22,278 nt of DNA from Candidatus Saccharimonadota bacterium (GCA_017515125.1 JAFWHP010000028.1:1-22278); one strand, 5' to 3'. Positions 12,843 to 20,655 are shown, counted from the first letter of the stretch. Notes: generated by a model from the letters alone, not told the origin. Numbers and translations are program-made.

Positions 12843-14392
12843 TTGGCTCCTTTTGGCAGTTTCTGGACGGGTCCTGCCGGATTTTTCCTTCCCACAGCTC
12901 CACCCTTCGGGCGCTCTGCGGGAGCCCTCCCAAATCCGTTACCCGCCCAAGCATTATCACTAATTTCGCCAGCTCGATGGCCCCCAATCTGAGCATTACG
13001 CTCGCGACCGGTTGCGCCGGGTTCGAAATTGATACCTTTTAGAATCGCGTTTTTGCCATAGCGTTTCTTGATGGCGAGGATGGCCTGGTTCATCTTGGTT
13101 TCTTTCTCTTGATTCTTGGCATCTTCGGGCGTATCAAAGAGGCTAAGTTGGCGCGGAGTTTCGGAAATTTGCTCGGCGCTCCCTACATGGGTCGCTTCGA
13201 GATTAAGACGGCGGACGAGAAGAGATTTGTCGACGTATTTCTCGAACAATTTTTGAACCGCTTCGCTAATTTGGCTAGTCGAGTAGGTGTGACTTTTTAG
13301 ATTATAAGTACCATGGGCGTGCCTCGGGACTGCTCGACCGTAAAAATCTCGGGTGGTTGCGCCGGTGTAGCCCAGATTTAGGTCGGCAGAATCATGTTCT
13401 TGCGCAGACACAGAAGGGTCGGCAAGATTACGTTTACGGGTAAGGTTGATGGGGTCGTAGCTCACGGTAAGGATGATTTGGTCAGTGAGAAGTTGATGCT
13501 TTAACAGGCTAAGGCTTAATTCTTCCGCCATTTCGCGAGCAACCACTAGAGCTTCGTCGTAACTATATGGCTCCTTAAGGACTTGGCCGGAGGAGAGGGA
13601 ATTATTGCGGGGTTTGTAGCTCTTGATATCTTTGATTTCACAGGGCTCCCAACCCCAAGCGTGGTCGATTAAAAGTTCGGCGCTAACGCCAAATTCTTTA
13701 TAGAGAAAATCTTCGTCTTTTTCGGAACAAAGGGCAATATCGCCCATGGTGTAGATGCCGTACTTCTCGAGTCTTTTGGCGTAACCTTTACCAATACGCC
13801 AGAAATCTGTCAGAGGACGGTGCGACCAGAGTATTTCGCGGTATTTCTGCTCGTCTAGTTCGGCGAGGCGAGCGCCGTTTTTGTCGGGCTTAGTGTGCTT
13901 CGCGACAATATCCATGGCAACTTTAGCAAGGTAGAGGTTGGTGCCAATACCGGCGGTAGCAGTGATGCCGGTTTCTCGTAAGACTTCCTGCATGATTTTG
14001 GTAGCGAGTTCGCGGGCAGTGAGGTGGTAATTTTTGAGATAAGGAGTAGCGTCGATAAAAACCTCGTCGATAGAATAGACATGAATGTCCTCGGGGGCGA
14101 TATAACGAAGGTAAATATTGTAGATGCGAGTACTGTAGCTAATGTAAAACGCCATGCGGGGCGGGGCAATGATGAATTTGTCCTTTGTCTTTTGTTTAAC
14201 TTCATAGAGACGGGCACGGCCAGGGATGCCCTGGGCCTTTAGTGCCGGAGAGACAGCAAGACAGATGGTTTTATCAGTACGGGATTCGTCGGCGACAACA
14301 AGTTTAGCCCTTAATGGGTCGAGTCCTCGCTCCACGCATTCGACAGAAGCGTAGAAAGATTTAAGATCGATAGCGATATAACTCCTCTGCAT
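12839..14392 (-). CDS. Y-family DNA polymerase (UvrX/UmuC-like)
   Basis: Translesion polymerase of 517 aa. The N-terminal catalytic motif is YIAIDLKSFYASVECVERG and the second is VYSIDEVFIDATPYL. TATAGIGTNLYLAKVAMDIVAKH marks the fingers/thumb, and a little-finger domain ends with RRLNLEATHV. QLSLF (415-419) is a clear beta-clamp binding motif. The last ~95 residues are Gly/Pro/Ala-rich and probably disordered. The frame is open to 14545, but ATG 14392 is chosen: TATAAT lies exactly six bases upstream with extended -10 TG, and homologues start at the SYIAIDLKSFYAS strand. Probably leaderless. The pairing with a YolD-like gene matches the Firmicutes arrangement and may point to an acquired module. 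Confidence 0.93.
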   Translation of the reverse strand: MQRSYIAIDLKSFYASVECVERGLDPLRAKLVVADESRTDKTICLAVSPALKAQGIPGRARLYEVKQKTKDKFIIAPPRMAFYISYSTRIYNIYLRYIAPEDIHVYSIDEVFIDATPYLKNYHLTARELATKIMQEVLRETGITATAGIGTNLYLAKVAMDIVAKHTKPDKNGARLAELDEQKYREILWSHRPLTDFWRIGKGYAKRLEKYGIYTMGDIALCSEKDEDFLYKEFGVSAELLIDHAWGWEPCEIKDIKSYKPRNNSLSSGQVLKEPYSYDEALVVAREMAEELSLSLLKHQLLTDQIILTVSYDPINLTRKRNLADPSVSAQEHDSADLNLGYTGATTRDFYGRAVPRHAHGTYNLKSHTYSTSQISEAVQKLFEKYVDKSLLVRRLNLEATHVGSAEQISETPRQLSLFDTPEDAKNQEKETKMNQAILAIKKRYGKNAILKGINFEPGATGRERNAQIGGHRAGEISDNAWAGNGFGRAPAERPKGGAVGRKNPAGPVQKLPKGAK

Positions 14393-14398
14393 AAGATT

Positions 14399-14407
14399 AT
14401 TATAACA
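14399..14407 (-). promoter_or_regulatory. Extended -10 promoter of the Y-family polymerase, leaderless arrangement
   Basis: Minus-strand TGTTATAAT (TATAAT at 14404-14399), then AATCTT and the ATG at 14392. No Shine-Dalgarno. Confidence 0.7.
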
Positions 14408-14509
14408 GATTGCCGGGAGACAAGCAGGTCGATTCATCTTGCGACTATCCGTCATAGCGATCTGCTTAGAGTAATTTAAGACACTAAATGTGTCAAATAA
14501 GGGGAATTT

Positions 14510-14534
14510 AAAAACCCCGAGATATACTCGGGGT
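14510..14534 (-). terminator. Rho-independent terminator of the 164-aa membrane protein gene
   Basis: A perfect 8-bp stem (14534-14527 with 14521-14514), 5-nt loop, and TTTTT on the minus strand, just after the stop at 14542. Confidence 0.9.
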
Positions 14535-14541
14535 AGAGGCC

Positions 14542-15036
14542 TCAATTTTGCGCTCTTTGGCTCTCGGCATATTCGTCGAGAATGAGATCTGCTACATTGA
14601 GACGCTCGTCACCGGACCAGCTTTTGAGCCATTCTTTGAAGGTGTCATGATAAAACCTTCTGGCAATTTTGTTGGCTTCTTTCGGGTCGACGTGCATAGT
14701 ATCCTCAACGACTGACTGGATATGCTCTATAATGTATCTCCTGTCATTACGTTGAGGGGCAATAATATCTATGTCTACTACACTATACGATACGATACAC
14801 ACAGCTACACTAACTGGCCCGAAACAGACCGCACATACAGCGCTAATAATCGCCAATAACGTCCAATTCGCCAGAAGAAAAGCTGGGTGGCGCATATTGC
14901 TCGATGTCCCGTCGATGGCATGCCCCTTCGACTTCATTATTCTTCGGTCGAACCACTCGTCCAGCACAGATAGCGTTAAGCCGATTACCATGCCAATTGG
15001 CATGCCAATTATTATTTTTAATAAACTCAGATCCAT
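14542..15036 (-). CDS. Hypothetical membrane protein, 164 aa
   Basis: No family recognised. Two hydrophobic segments are visible: residues ~5-25 (LLKIIIGMPIGMVIGLTLSVL) and ~52-88 (PAFLLANWTLLAIISAVCAV onward), the latter long enough for one or two helices. The C-terminal ~75 residues are soluble and charged (RNDRRYIIEHIQSVVEDTMHVDPKEANKIARRFYHDTFKEW) and probably cytoplasmic. AAAGGGGGA lies before the ATG as ribosome site; it has its own promoter (15071-15099) and terminator (14510-14534), so it is a single-gene unit. Confidence 0.75.
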   Translation of the reverse strand: MDLSLLKIIIGMPIGMVIGLTLSVLDEWFDRRIMKSKGHAIDGTSSNMRHPAFLLANWTLLAIISAVCAVCFGPVSVAVCIVSYSVVDIDIIAPQRNDRRYIIEHIQSVVEDTMHVDPKEANKIARRFYHDTFKEWLKSWSGDERLNVADLILDEYAESQRAQN

Positions 15037-15070
15037 AAAATCCCCCTTTCATATCAAAGACCTCTTTTTT

Positions 15071-15099
15071 ATTATAGCACATTTATTACATTTCGTCAA
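15071..15099 (-). promoter_or_regulatory. Promoter of the 164-aa membrane protein gene
   Basis: Minus-strand TTGACG (15099-15094), 17-bp spacer, TATAAT (15076-15071) with extended -10 TG. Confidence 0.8.
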
Positions 15100-15115
15100 T
15101 GGAAGCCTTGGTGTC

Positions 15116-15322
15116 TTATTGCATAATTCGCAGTATTTCGGGAGCTCCGCAATGTGGTAATCTTCTGCCTTCGGCAGATTGTTGCGTCGTCAGAAGACTG
15201 AAAAACAAGTTTTTCGTCTTCTTCCTTCTGACAATAGATTTTACCACATTGCTCCGCCCCTACGGCGGCAAAATGTAAAATTTTGCCTTTATGTCCCTCA
15301 ATACTGACGAATTATGCAACAA
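15116..15322. repeat. MITE/REP-like palindromic element, long copy (207 bp)
   Basis: Inverted ends TTATTGCATAATTCG and CGAATTATGCAACAA, with the same internal blocks as the 136-bp copy at 22143: TTTCGGGAGCTCCGCAATGT, a hairpin AATGTGGTAA/TTACCACATT, CTCCGCCCCTACGGCGG and GGCAAAAT/ATTTTGCC. The loop of the first hairpin carries about 71 extra bases (about 15163-15236) that themselves form two hairpins. It lies between the phosphatidyltransferase gene and the 164-aa gene and could also act as a transcription stop. It contains no ORF of note. Confidence 0.85.
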
Positions 15323-15342
15323 AGCCAGCCTTGGAGAGTAGA

Positions 15343-16053
15343 TTATTGTGGGGATTTGGAGGATTTGGAAGCCGAAGCCTTAGCCCCTTTAGCGGATGCT
15401 TTAGCCTCTCTAGTGGACGCTTCAGCCTCTTTGCTGAGTTTTTGCTCAATATCGACGGCGTCGCGGGAGACGTTTTTGCGACGTTGACGAAGGAAGAACC
15501 AGATAAAAACAAAGATAGAGCAACCGAAGGCGAAGAGGCCGTATTTGACGGGGTCGGGCCAGTTGGTAGCGAAGAGAATGACGGCATTAACTACGCCAAG
15601 ACAGATAGTATAGAGGTAGCGGCGGGCGAGAACCAACTTCTTTGCGAGCGGGAAATTGCGTTTCGTGAGAGAATTTTCCGTACAATTGTCGGGATGACCG
15701 AAAAATTTGCCGTAGAGGATAAGCTCAAGCGAGGCGCAGACGACGGTATAATAGAGTATAACAACTAGCCCCACGATCCAGTTAACGCGAATAGTGCAGA
15801 ATAAAACTTGTCCGGCGGCGAGTAGGACGTCTGAAACCATGTCAAACTGGGCGGCGTATTTACGATATTTCGGCGTTTTATCCTTAGGGAAGGGCCATTT
15901 GCGGGCACAAGTGCCGTCGAAAGTGTCGGTTAGCTCGGCGGTAAGGAAAATGATGAAAGCCTGCTCGGGCGTACCGCCAGTGAAACTAATCGCGATCAAA
16001 ATGATGCTCAAAATTAATCTAGTGAGGGTTAGAAGGTCTGCTAAATATCTCAT
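15343..16053 (-). CDS. CDP-alcohol phosphatidyltransferase family protein
   Basis: An integral membrane enzyme of 236 aa that should transfer a phosphatidyl group from a CDP-lipid to an alcohol, e.g. in phosphatidylglycerol-type lipid synthesis. The signature D-x2-D-G-x2-A-R is present (D43, D46, G47, A50, R51), and D71/D75 supply the second part (FDMVSD). The usual Gly four residues before D71 is Ala67, and the spacer after the Arg is longer than the consensus. Several membrane helices follow. The C-terminal tail is Ala/Lys/Ser-rich with repeats (EAKASAKGAKASASKSSK). ATG 16053 has TATAAT exactly six bases upstream and no Shine-Dalgarno. The exact alcohol acceptor cannot be told from sequence. 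Confidence 0.85.
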   Translation of the reverse strand: MRYLADLLTLTRLILSIILIAISFTGGTPEQAFIIFLTAELTDTFDGTCARKWPFPKDKTPKYRKYAAQFDMVSDVLLAAGQVLFCTIRVNWIVGLVVILYYTVVCASLELILYGKFFGHPDNCTENSLTKRNFPLAKKLVLARRYLYTICLGVVNAVILFATNWPDPVKYGLFAFGCSIFVFIWFFLRQRRKNVSRDAVDIEQKLSKEAEASTREAKASAKGAKASASKSSKSPQ

Positions 16054-16059
16054 GGGAAT

Positions 16060-16068
16060 ATTATAACA
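16060..16068 (-). promoter_or_regulatory. Extended -10 promoter of the phosphatidyltransferase, leaderless arrangement
   Basis: Minus-strand TGTTATAAT (TATAAT at 16065-16060), then ATTCCC and the ATG at 16053. Confidence 0.65.
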
Positions 16069-16115
16069 CTAAATGCGACTAATGTCGTGGGCTTGCTTTG
16101 ATTGGCGGGCTACAG

Positions 16116-17351
16116 CTACTTTGGCCGAGGAATTGATTCGAAAAATTCGATTAGGGGTTTAATGCGGGCGCTGATGAGTGTTTCGTGGCGGTGTTTTAGC
16201 ATGGCTTCGGACATTTTATTGATGCGGTCGGGGTGGCTTATGAGGTCGTTGAGGGCTTTTGCCATGTCTGCGGGGGATTCCGATTTGCTGAGCACGTAGC
16301 CGCCGTCAGGGATTACCTCTTTTAGATCTGGATCGCAGATAAAAACTGGCACACCGCAGGCCTCGGCTTCGACTAAAGTCATGGGGTAATTGTCGAAATT
16401 ATAAGAAGCGAGGATATCGAGGTGGGAGTTTTGGATTTTTTGTTGGACGGTTTTAAATGGGGTAGCACCATGAAAAATAACGTTAAGATGATGGCTTCGA
16501 ACGAAGCGCGTAGCTTTTTTCCGATCGGGTCCGTCGCCGTAGATGTCGAGGCGGTAGTTGCCACTAACCTTAGACAATGCCTCGAGGAAAGGCATGAGGC
16601 GTTTTTCGTGCGAGAGCCGCGAGTGCCAGATGATTTTGAGAGGGTCGCCGGAATTTAGTGATTTTACTGGTGGACTAGGCGGATAATTGGTGTCTGGATA
16701 ACCGTTTGGAAGGATAAGCGAAGGCTTTTTCATGCCGTAGTGGACGAGTTTTTTGGCGAAGTGACGAGAAGGGACTATGACGTAGTCGGCGAAATTGGCA
16801 TGGTTTATCATCATGGTCCACATTTTAGCCTTAGCGATAGTGTCGGCAAGGTAAGTGTCCTTTTTGATTATAACTGGATGAGGGAGATACCGAGAGTGGA
16901 GCCAATTTAAAAGCACTGCTACGAGGGTACGAAAACCCTTCGGAATGATAGTGGAAACCCCCATGTCTTCGCGGCCATGCATAACCTGGACGGTGGGGAT
17001 TTTATAAGATTTGCCAAGACGAAGACCAGCAATAGAACAGCCAGCTTCGTAATGAACGTAGAATATGCCATAATCTTTTAACTCGGGATGAGCCTTCATG
17101 AGCCAGGCTTCGACGAGTTTAGGTCTCCTTGATACTGGGGTTGCACCACGAATGAGGTATTTGCAACTAGGGACGACGAAGATTTTGTCTTTTGCGAGTT
17201 TTTTCAGCTCTTTCTCGGTTTTTGGATAGGCAGTCGTAAAAATAGCAACCTCGTGGCCATTCTGCTCAAGAGCGTATTTTTGTGCGTTAATCGAGCTCAC
17301 GATACCGCCCGAGTTGTCGAGATAGCAGTCGGAAAAGATAGCAATTTTCAT
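16116..17351 (-). CDS. Glycosyltransferase family 4 (GT-B fold)
   Basis: The 411-aa protein starts MKIAIFSDCYLDNSGGIVSS, the typical GT4 N-terminal strand and Gly-rich loop. The C-terminal nucleotide-sugar domain shows IIWHSRLSHEKRLMPFLEAL, LDIYGDGPDRKKA and TLVEAEACGVPVFICDPD (the E-x7-E-type region). No signal peptide; MLNWLHSRYLP-like hydrophobic patches suggest peripheral membrane association. Likely adds a sugar to a lipid or surface glycan, consistent with the phosphatidyltransferase next door and galU in the window. The closest functional class (lipid alpha-glucosyl/mannosyltransferase) is inference. Probably leaderless: TATTAT lies six bases before the ATG. Confidence 0.9.
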   Translation of the reverse strand: MKIAIFSDCYLDNSGGIVSSINAQKYALEQNGHEVAIFTTAYPKTEKELKKLAKDKIFVVPSCKYLIRGATPVSRRPKLVEAWLMKAHPELKDYGIFYVHYEAGCSIAGLRLGKSYKIPTVQVMHGREDMGVSTIIPKGFRTLVAVLLNWLHSRYLPHPVIIKKDTYLADTIAKAKMWTMMINHANFADYVIVPSRHFAKKLVHYGMKKPSLILPNGYPDTNYPPSPPVKSLNSGDPLKIIWHSRLSHEKRLMPFLEALSKVSGNYRLDIYGDGPDRKKATRFVRSHHLNVIFHGATPFKTVQQKIQNSHLDILASYNFDNYPMTLVEAEACGVPVFICDPDLKEVIPDGGYVLSKSESPADMAKALNDLISHPDRINKMSEAMLKHRHETLISARIKPLIEFFESIPRPK

Positions 17352-17357
17352 ACTATT

Positions 17358-17366
17358 ATAATAGCA
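17358..17366 (-). promoter_or_regulatory. Extended -10 promoter of the glycosyltransferase, leaderless arrangement
   Basis: Minus-strand TGCTATTAT (TATTAT at 17363-17358), then AATAGT and the ATG at 17351. A TATAAT in another register lies three bases from the ATG, too close to serve. Confidence 0.5.
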
Positions 17367-17441
17367 CAGTTTCGGAAGAATTGTTTTTTGACGAAAAATA
17401 GAGAGTAGGCTTTCGTGGCGGTTGAAATTTAAAATAAGGCG

Positions 17442-17450
17442 TGATATGCT
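17442..17450 (+). promoter_or_regulatory. Possible -10 of the helicase gene
   Basis: TGATATGCT (TATGCT at 17445-17450, extended -10 TG) lies seven bases before ATG 17458. It is weaker than the other -10 boxes here. Confidence 0.35.
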
Positions 17451-17457
17451 CTAGAGT

Positions 17458-19227
17458 ATGCGAAGGGGTAGGGATGACGAAATAATGAAAGTCCAGAAAT
17501 GGTTCCAGAAGAGCGTGGCGTTTAATGGGGAGCCTTACGCTATGGATAGGGAACAAATTGCCGCAGTCATAGACGATTCGTTGAATACAATAGTGGTAGC
17601 GAGGGCTGGCTCCGGTAAAACGCGAACTATTGCGGCAAAAATAGTCTTTCTTATTAAAAAACGAAATGTACGACCCGAAGAAATAATATCTTTCGTCTTT
17701 AACGCGAATGCGGCACAAGAAATCAATCGGCGCTTACAAAAAATGACGGTGGATGGCGAACCGGTTATAGGAGATAGGGTCAAAATTGCCACCACCTTCC
17801 ATGCTTTTGCGCGAAAAATTGTGTATACGAAATGCAAGGGCGGGACTTCTTGCAAAATGATATTGGCCGACAATAAACAAGATTATGTAGAGGCGATTAT
17901 GTGGCGAATGATGCGAGAAAAAAAGTGGCAGGAAAAGATAACAGAATTCATAAAAGCAGAACAGCCCAATGCACCGAGCAAAAAAATAGTCACGTCGTCG
18001 GAGGCTGCCATCAAAAGCCGCATTGGCGATTTGGAACTGATACATTGTGCGAAGATGATGACTACTTTTATCGATCGCGCACAGCAAAAATTTCTAGGCA
18101 GCGACACGAGCCTGGAAAAGTACGCAAAAGAGTATTCGGCAAATCTATCTTCTGGATGCCGGGAAAGAATCTTTCTAGAGCTGGGCGCAGAGTGCTATCG
18201 GCGGTATCATTGGTATCTGCTGGGTGCACCAAATAGACTACCGGGATTTAGCGCTTATGGGACAGATTTTAATTTGTTGATATCCTGGGCAAGCAAACTG
18301 ATGGCTGCGCAGCGCGCCGAGGCGACAGAATGGCTGGCAAATAAGAAATATATTTTAGTGGACGAATATCAAGATTTTTCGCAACTGTTTTTGTCCGCCA
18401 TAATCGCAATGCGACAGATAGCCGACAAAGCACACCTCTTTGCAGTAGGCGACGATTGGCAAGCGATTAATAGGTTTGCTGGGTCTGATGTGGCATTTTT
18501 TAAAGAATTTTCGCGATTTTTCCCGGAGGATAACGCCAAATACGAGATAACGACAAACTACAGATGCGACAAAATGGTAGTAAATAAATCTCGCAAATTT
18601 ATCCAAAAATCAATGGCAGAGAAAGGCAACTTTCGAGCTTTTTCGAAAAGGGCAGGGGATATAACGATAGTTAACCCCACCAACACAGATTGTAGGTATG
18701 CTGGTCCGCCATATAATAGAGGCTTGGTTGGAGAAGACCACTATTATTATGCGCTAGCAAAATGGATGCTAAGAAAAGAGCCTAAGGAGCGGACAGTGAA
18801 ATACTTAAAGCTTCTGATACAAATTATAAAAAAGAATAGGCGCGCCTCTAGCTTGCTGCTGCTCCACCGCAATAATGAAACAAATATAGATGGGGTAAAT
18901 CTGACACGTTTGTCAAGGGCGCTGGGGCGCGGGCTAGAGAAATTGGGGATATTGTCTATTTCAGAATACCAGAGAAAGGTCAGAATCATGACCATGCATA
19001 AGTCTAAGGGTCTTGAGGCAGAAGTGGTGGTCATAATGGAAGCCGATGAAGGAATAATCCCTAGCAAGCACTCGGAAACATACCTTTATGCAATGTTTGG
19101 CGAAAGCACAGATACGGAACTCGAAGATCAGAAACGACTATTCTACGTGGCTATGACTCGTGCGAAACGACGGCTTTATATTCTAACCGAAAACCGTAAA
19201 GATGAGGGCTTTGCGCGGTTTTTGTAG
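17458..19227 (+). CDS. UvrD/PcrA-superfamily DNA helicase (helicase IV-like)
   Basis: ATP-dependent 3'-5' DNA helicase of superfamily 1, 589 aa. Motifs appear in order: Q-like DREQIAAVID, Walker A ARAGSGKT (G51-T55), TFHAFA, Walker B VDEYQD (301-306), GDDWQAINRFAGSD (from ~331), TTNYR, TMHKSKGLEAEVV (from ~512) and FYVAMTRAKRR (from ~562). The GDDWQAINRF version and the short length resemble helicase IV (HelD) more than full-length UvrD. An in-frame ATG at 17485 is an alternative start, with a GGGTAGGGA stretch upstream; 17458 has a possible -10 box at the leaderless distance. Likely role in repair or recombination. Confidence 0.9.
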   Translation: MRRGRDDEIMKVQKWFQKSVAFNGEPYAMDREQIAAVIDDSLNTIVVARAGSGKTRTIAAKIVFLIKKRNVRPEEIISFVFNANAAQEINRRLQKMTVDGEPVIGDRVKIATTFHAFARKIVYTKCKGGTSCKMILADNKQDYVEAIMWRMMREKKWQEKITEFIKAEQPNAPSKKIVTSSEAAIKSRIGDLELIHCAKMMTTFIDRAQQKFLGSDTSLEKYAKEYSANLSSGCRERIFLELGAECYRRYHWYLLGAPNRLPGFSAYGTDFNLLISWASKLMAAQRAEATEWLANKKYILVDEYQDFSQLFLSAIIAMRQIADKAHLFAVGDDWQAINRFAGSDVAFFKEFSRFFPEDNAKYEITTNYRCDKMVVNKSRKFIQKSMAEKGNFRAFSKRAGDITIVNPTNTDCRYAGPPYNRGLVGEDHYYYALAKWMLRKEPKERTVKYLKLLIQIIKKNRRASSLLLLHRNNETNIDGVNLTRLSRALGRGLEKLGILSISEYQRKVRIMTMHKSKGLEAEVVVIMEADEGIIPSKHSETYLYAMFGESTDTELEDQKRLFYVAMTRAKRRLYILTENRKDEGFARFL

Positions 19228-19237
19228 TTCGCTCTAG

Positions 19238-19277
19238 CACAGAAAACACCAGAGCTAAAGCTCTGGTGCTTTCTGTG
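19238..19277. terminator. Bidirectional hairpin terminator between helicase and tRNA-Leu
   Basis: A long stem, CACAGAAA then CACCAGAGC, pairs with GCTCTGGTG then TTTCTGTG around a TAAA loop, with one odd position that is G-U on the minus strand. On the minus strand the T-run TTTTCTG lies within the distal arm. It probably ends the tRNA transcript (minus) and the helicase mRNA (plus), and it overlaps the tRNA's CCA by two bases. Confidence 0.7.
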
Positions 19278-19362
19278 GTGGGCGAGAAGGGACTTGAACC
19301 CTTACGACTCGAAGGTCACAAGATTTTGAGTCTAGCGCGTCTACCAGTTCCGCCACTCGCCC
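19276..19362 (-). tRNA. tRNA-Leu (anticodon CAA)
   Basis: Acceptor stem GGGCGAG/CTCGCCC, then A and an encoded CCA. The D-arm is GGCGGAACTGGTAGACGC, as in leucine tRNAs. The anticodon loop CUCAAAA gives CAA, reading UUG. A long variable arm (TTGTGACCTTCGAGTCGTAA region) and GGGTTCAAGTCCC T-arm complete it. The anticodon stem contains one U-U mismatch. Length 87 nt including CCA. Confidence 0.97.
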
Positions 19363-19407
19363 GAATGCTGCTGTCACGAGCTACGCAACAACGCAGATTC
19401 TGGTACA

Positions 19408-19440
19408 ATTATAGCATAAAACACCGAAATATGCTATAAT
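19408..19440. promoter_or_regulatory. Palindromic divergent promoter pair (tRNA-Leu left, sortase right)
   Basis: AATTATAGCATA and TATGCTATAATT form a perfect 12-bp inverted repeat separated by 11 bp. Each arm is an extended -10 (TGCTATAAT): leftward TATAAT 19413-19408 for the tRNA, rightward TATAAT 19435-19440 for the sortase. The rightward box is six bases before ATG 19447, so the sortase mRNA is probably leaderless. Confidence 0.75.
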
Positions 19441-19446
19441 TTTGTT

Positions 19447-20655
19447 ATGGATTCAGAAAACGGTGGGCAATCTTCCGATTTGGCGCGCCAGACAGCGGCA
19501 CAAATCGCCAGAAAAAAGGTGCTGGCGGCTTATTCTGAAGCTGCCGAAAAGTCTGCCAGAGAAGCCGAGGCTTCTAAATCCCACCTAAAAGACGTGCCGG
19601 TAACGACCAAGATAGACTCAGAATCTTGGAAAAAGTATCATTCTGCTTGGCAAAACTATTATCAGCAATACTACAATGATTACTATTCAAGAGCGGCGCG
19701 AAATTATATCGCCAAAGAGCGCCTAAAAGATGCGCGAGAGAAAGCCGAGGAAGAGGAGATCCTAAGTTCGCTAACTAAGTTTAGTAAGAACACCGAGCAA
19801 AAGCCGAGCATGTCACTCAAAACAGGGGTCAATGCAGAACCGGGCGCGGAGGAAAACTCCGAAACAATTAGCGAGATACTGAAAAGAAAAATACGCAAAA
19901 AGGCCACTGAAAACGTAAAACAAACGCGACGAAAACGTCGATATATCCCTATTGTGGCGGGATTATTCGTGGTGCTGTTTATCCTGTTTCTACAATACAA
20001 TAGATTGATTTTTGCGCCGATTATGGCATATGTGTCACCCGGGAATGCCCCAGCTTCCAGCATTGAAGCAATTGATTCGACCATTACGACAACAGTATCG
20101 CCAGAGCCAAGACTAATTATCCCGAAACTGAATATCGACGTGCCGGTCCGATTTGACGTGTCATTAAATGACGTCATGGCAGCGATGAATAATGGAGTGG
20201 CGCATTATCGGATTGCAGGTGCTTCGGCCTATCCAGGAGAGATTGGAAATTTTGTAATAACTGGTCATTCGGCAGGGGATATTTATAGTTCTAATCCATA
20301 CAAATACATTTTTTCTGGTCTGGAACGGCTGCAGGATGGCGATTTAATTTATGTGAACTATAACTCTGTAAGATATACCTACCGAGTGATTAAAAAAGAG
20401 GTGGTGGAGCCATCAAATGTGGCGGCACTTGTCGTAAATACCGATAAGCCATTACTCACGCTGGTTACCTGTACGCCGCTCGGGACTTCTAGGTATCGAC
20501 TGCTCGTAACAGCGGAACAAATATCGCCGAGTTACGACGGAGCATCCGAAGCCGCGCAGGCCACTCCGGTAACGGAGGCGTCATCCGAGGTCTTGCCATC
20601 AAACGAGCCTTCTTTCTTCGAAGGGGTATGGAATTTCTTGACTGGAGCTAATTAA
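19447..20655 (+). CDS. Sortase with long cytoplasmic N-terminal extension
   Basis: Membrane-anchored transpeptidase of 402 aa that should attach or polymerise surface proteins. Residues 1-165 are charged and predicted cytoplasmic, with an Ala/Lys/Glu-rich start, a Tyr-rich stretch (WQNYYQQYYNDYYSRAARNY) and a coiled segment rich in Glu/Lys. A membrane helix follows at ~166-190, then the sortase beta-barrel. The catalytic triad is visible: TGHS (H274), LVTCTP (C342) and TSRYR (R349 or R351). After the domain a Ser/Ala/Glu linker leads to FFEGVWNFLTGAN. The N-terminal extension is much longer than in typical sortases. Its 3' end overlaps the convergent PEGA gene by 4 bp. Confidence 0.92.
   Translation: MDSENGGQSSDLARQTAAQIARKKVLAAYSEAAEKSAREAEASKSHLKDVPVTTKIDSESWKKYHSAWQNYYQQYYNDYYSRAARNYIAKERLKDAREKAEEEEILSSLTKFSKNTEQKPSMSLKTGVNAEPGAEENSETISEILKRKIRKKATENVKQTRRKRRYIPIVAGLFVVLFILFLQYNRLIFAPIMAYVSPGNAPASSIEAIDSTITTTVSPEPRLIIPKLNIDVPVRFDVSLNDVMAAMNNGVAHYRIAGASAYPGEIGNFVITGHSAGDIYSSNPYKYIFSGLERLQDGDLIYVNYNSVRYTYRVIKKEVVEPSNVAALVVNTDKPLLTLVTCTPLGTSRYRLLVTAEQISPSYDGASEAAQATPVTEASSEVLPSNEPSFFEGVWNFLTGAN

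Noticed and set aside
14393..14545. 51-residue N-terminal extension of the Y-family polymerase
   Set aside because: It crosses the promoter and the terminator of the upstream gene, and homologues begin at the SYIAIDLKSFYAS strand.
15100..15122. Target-site duplication around the 15116 repeat (AGCCTTGG on both sides)
   Set aside because: The two copies are not directly adjacent to the element ends and are offset differently, so they are likely coincidental.
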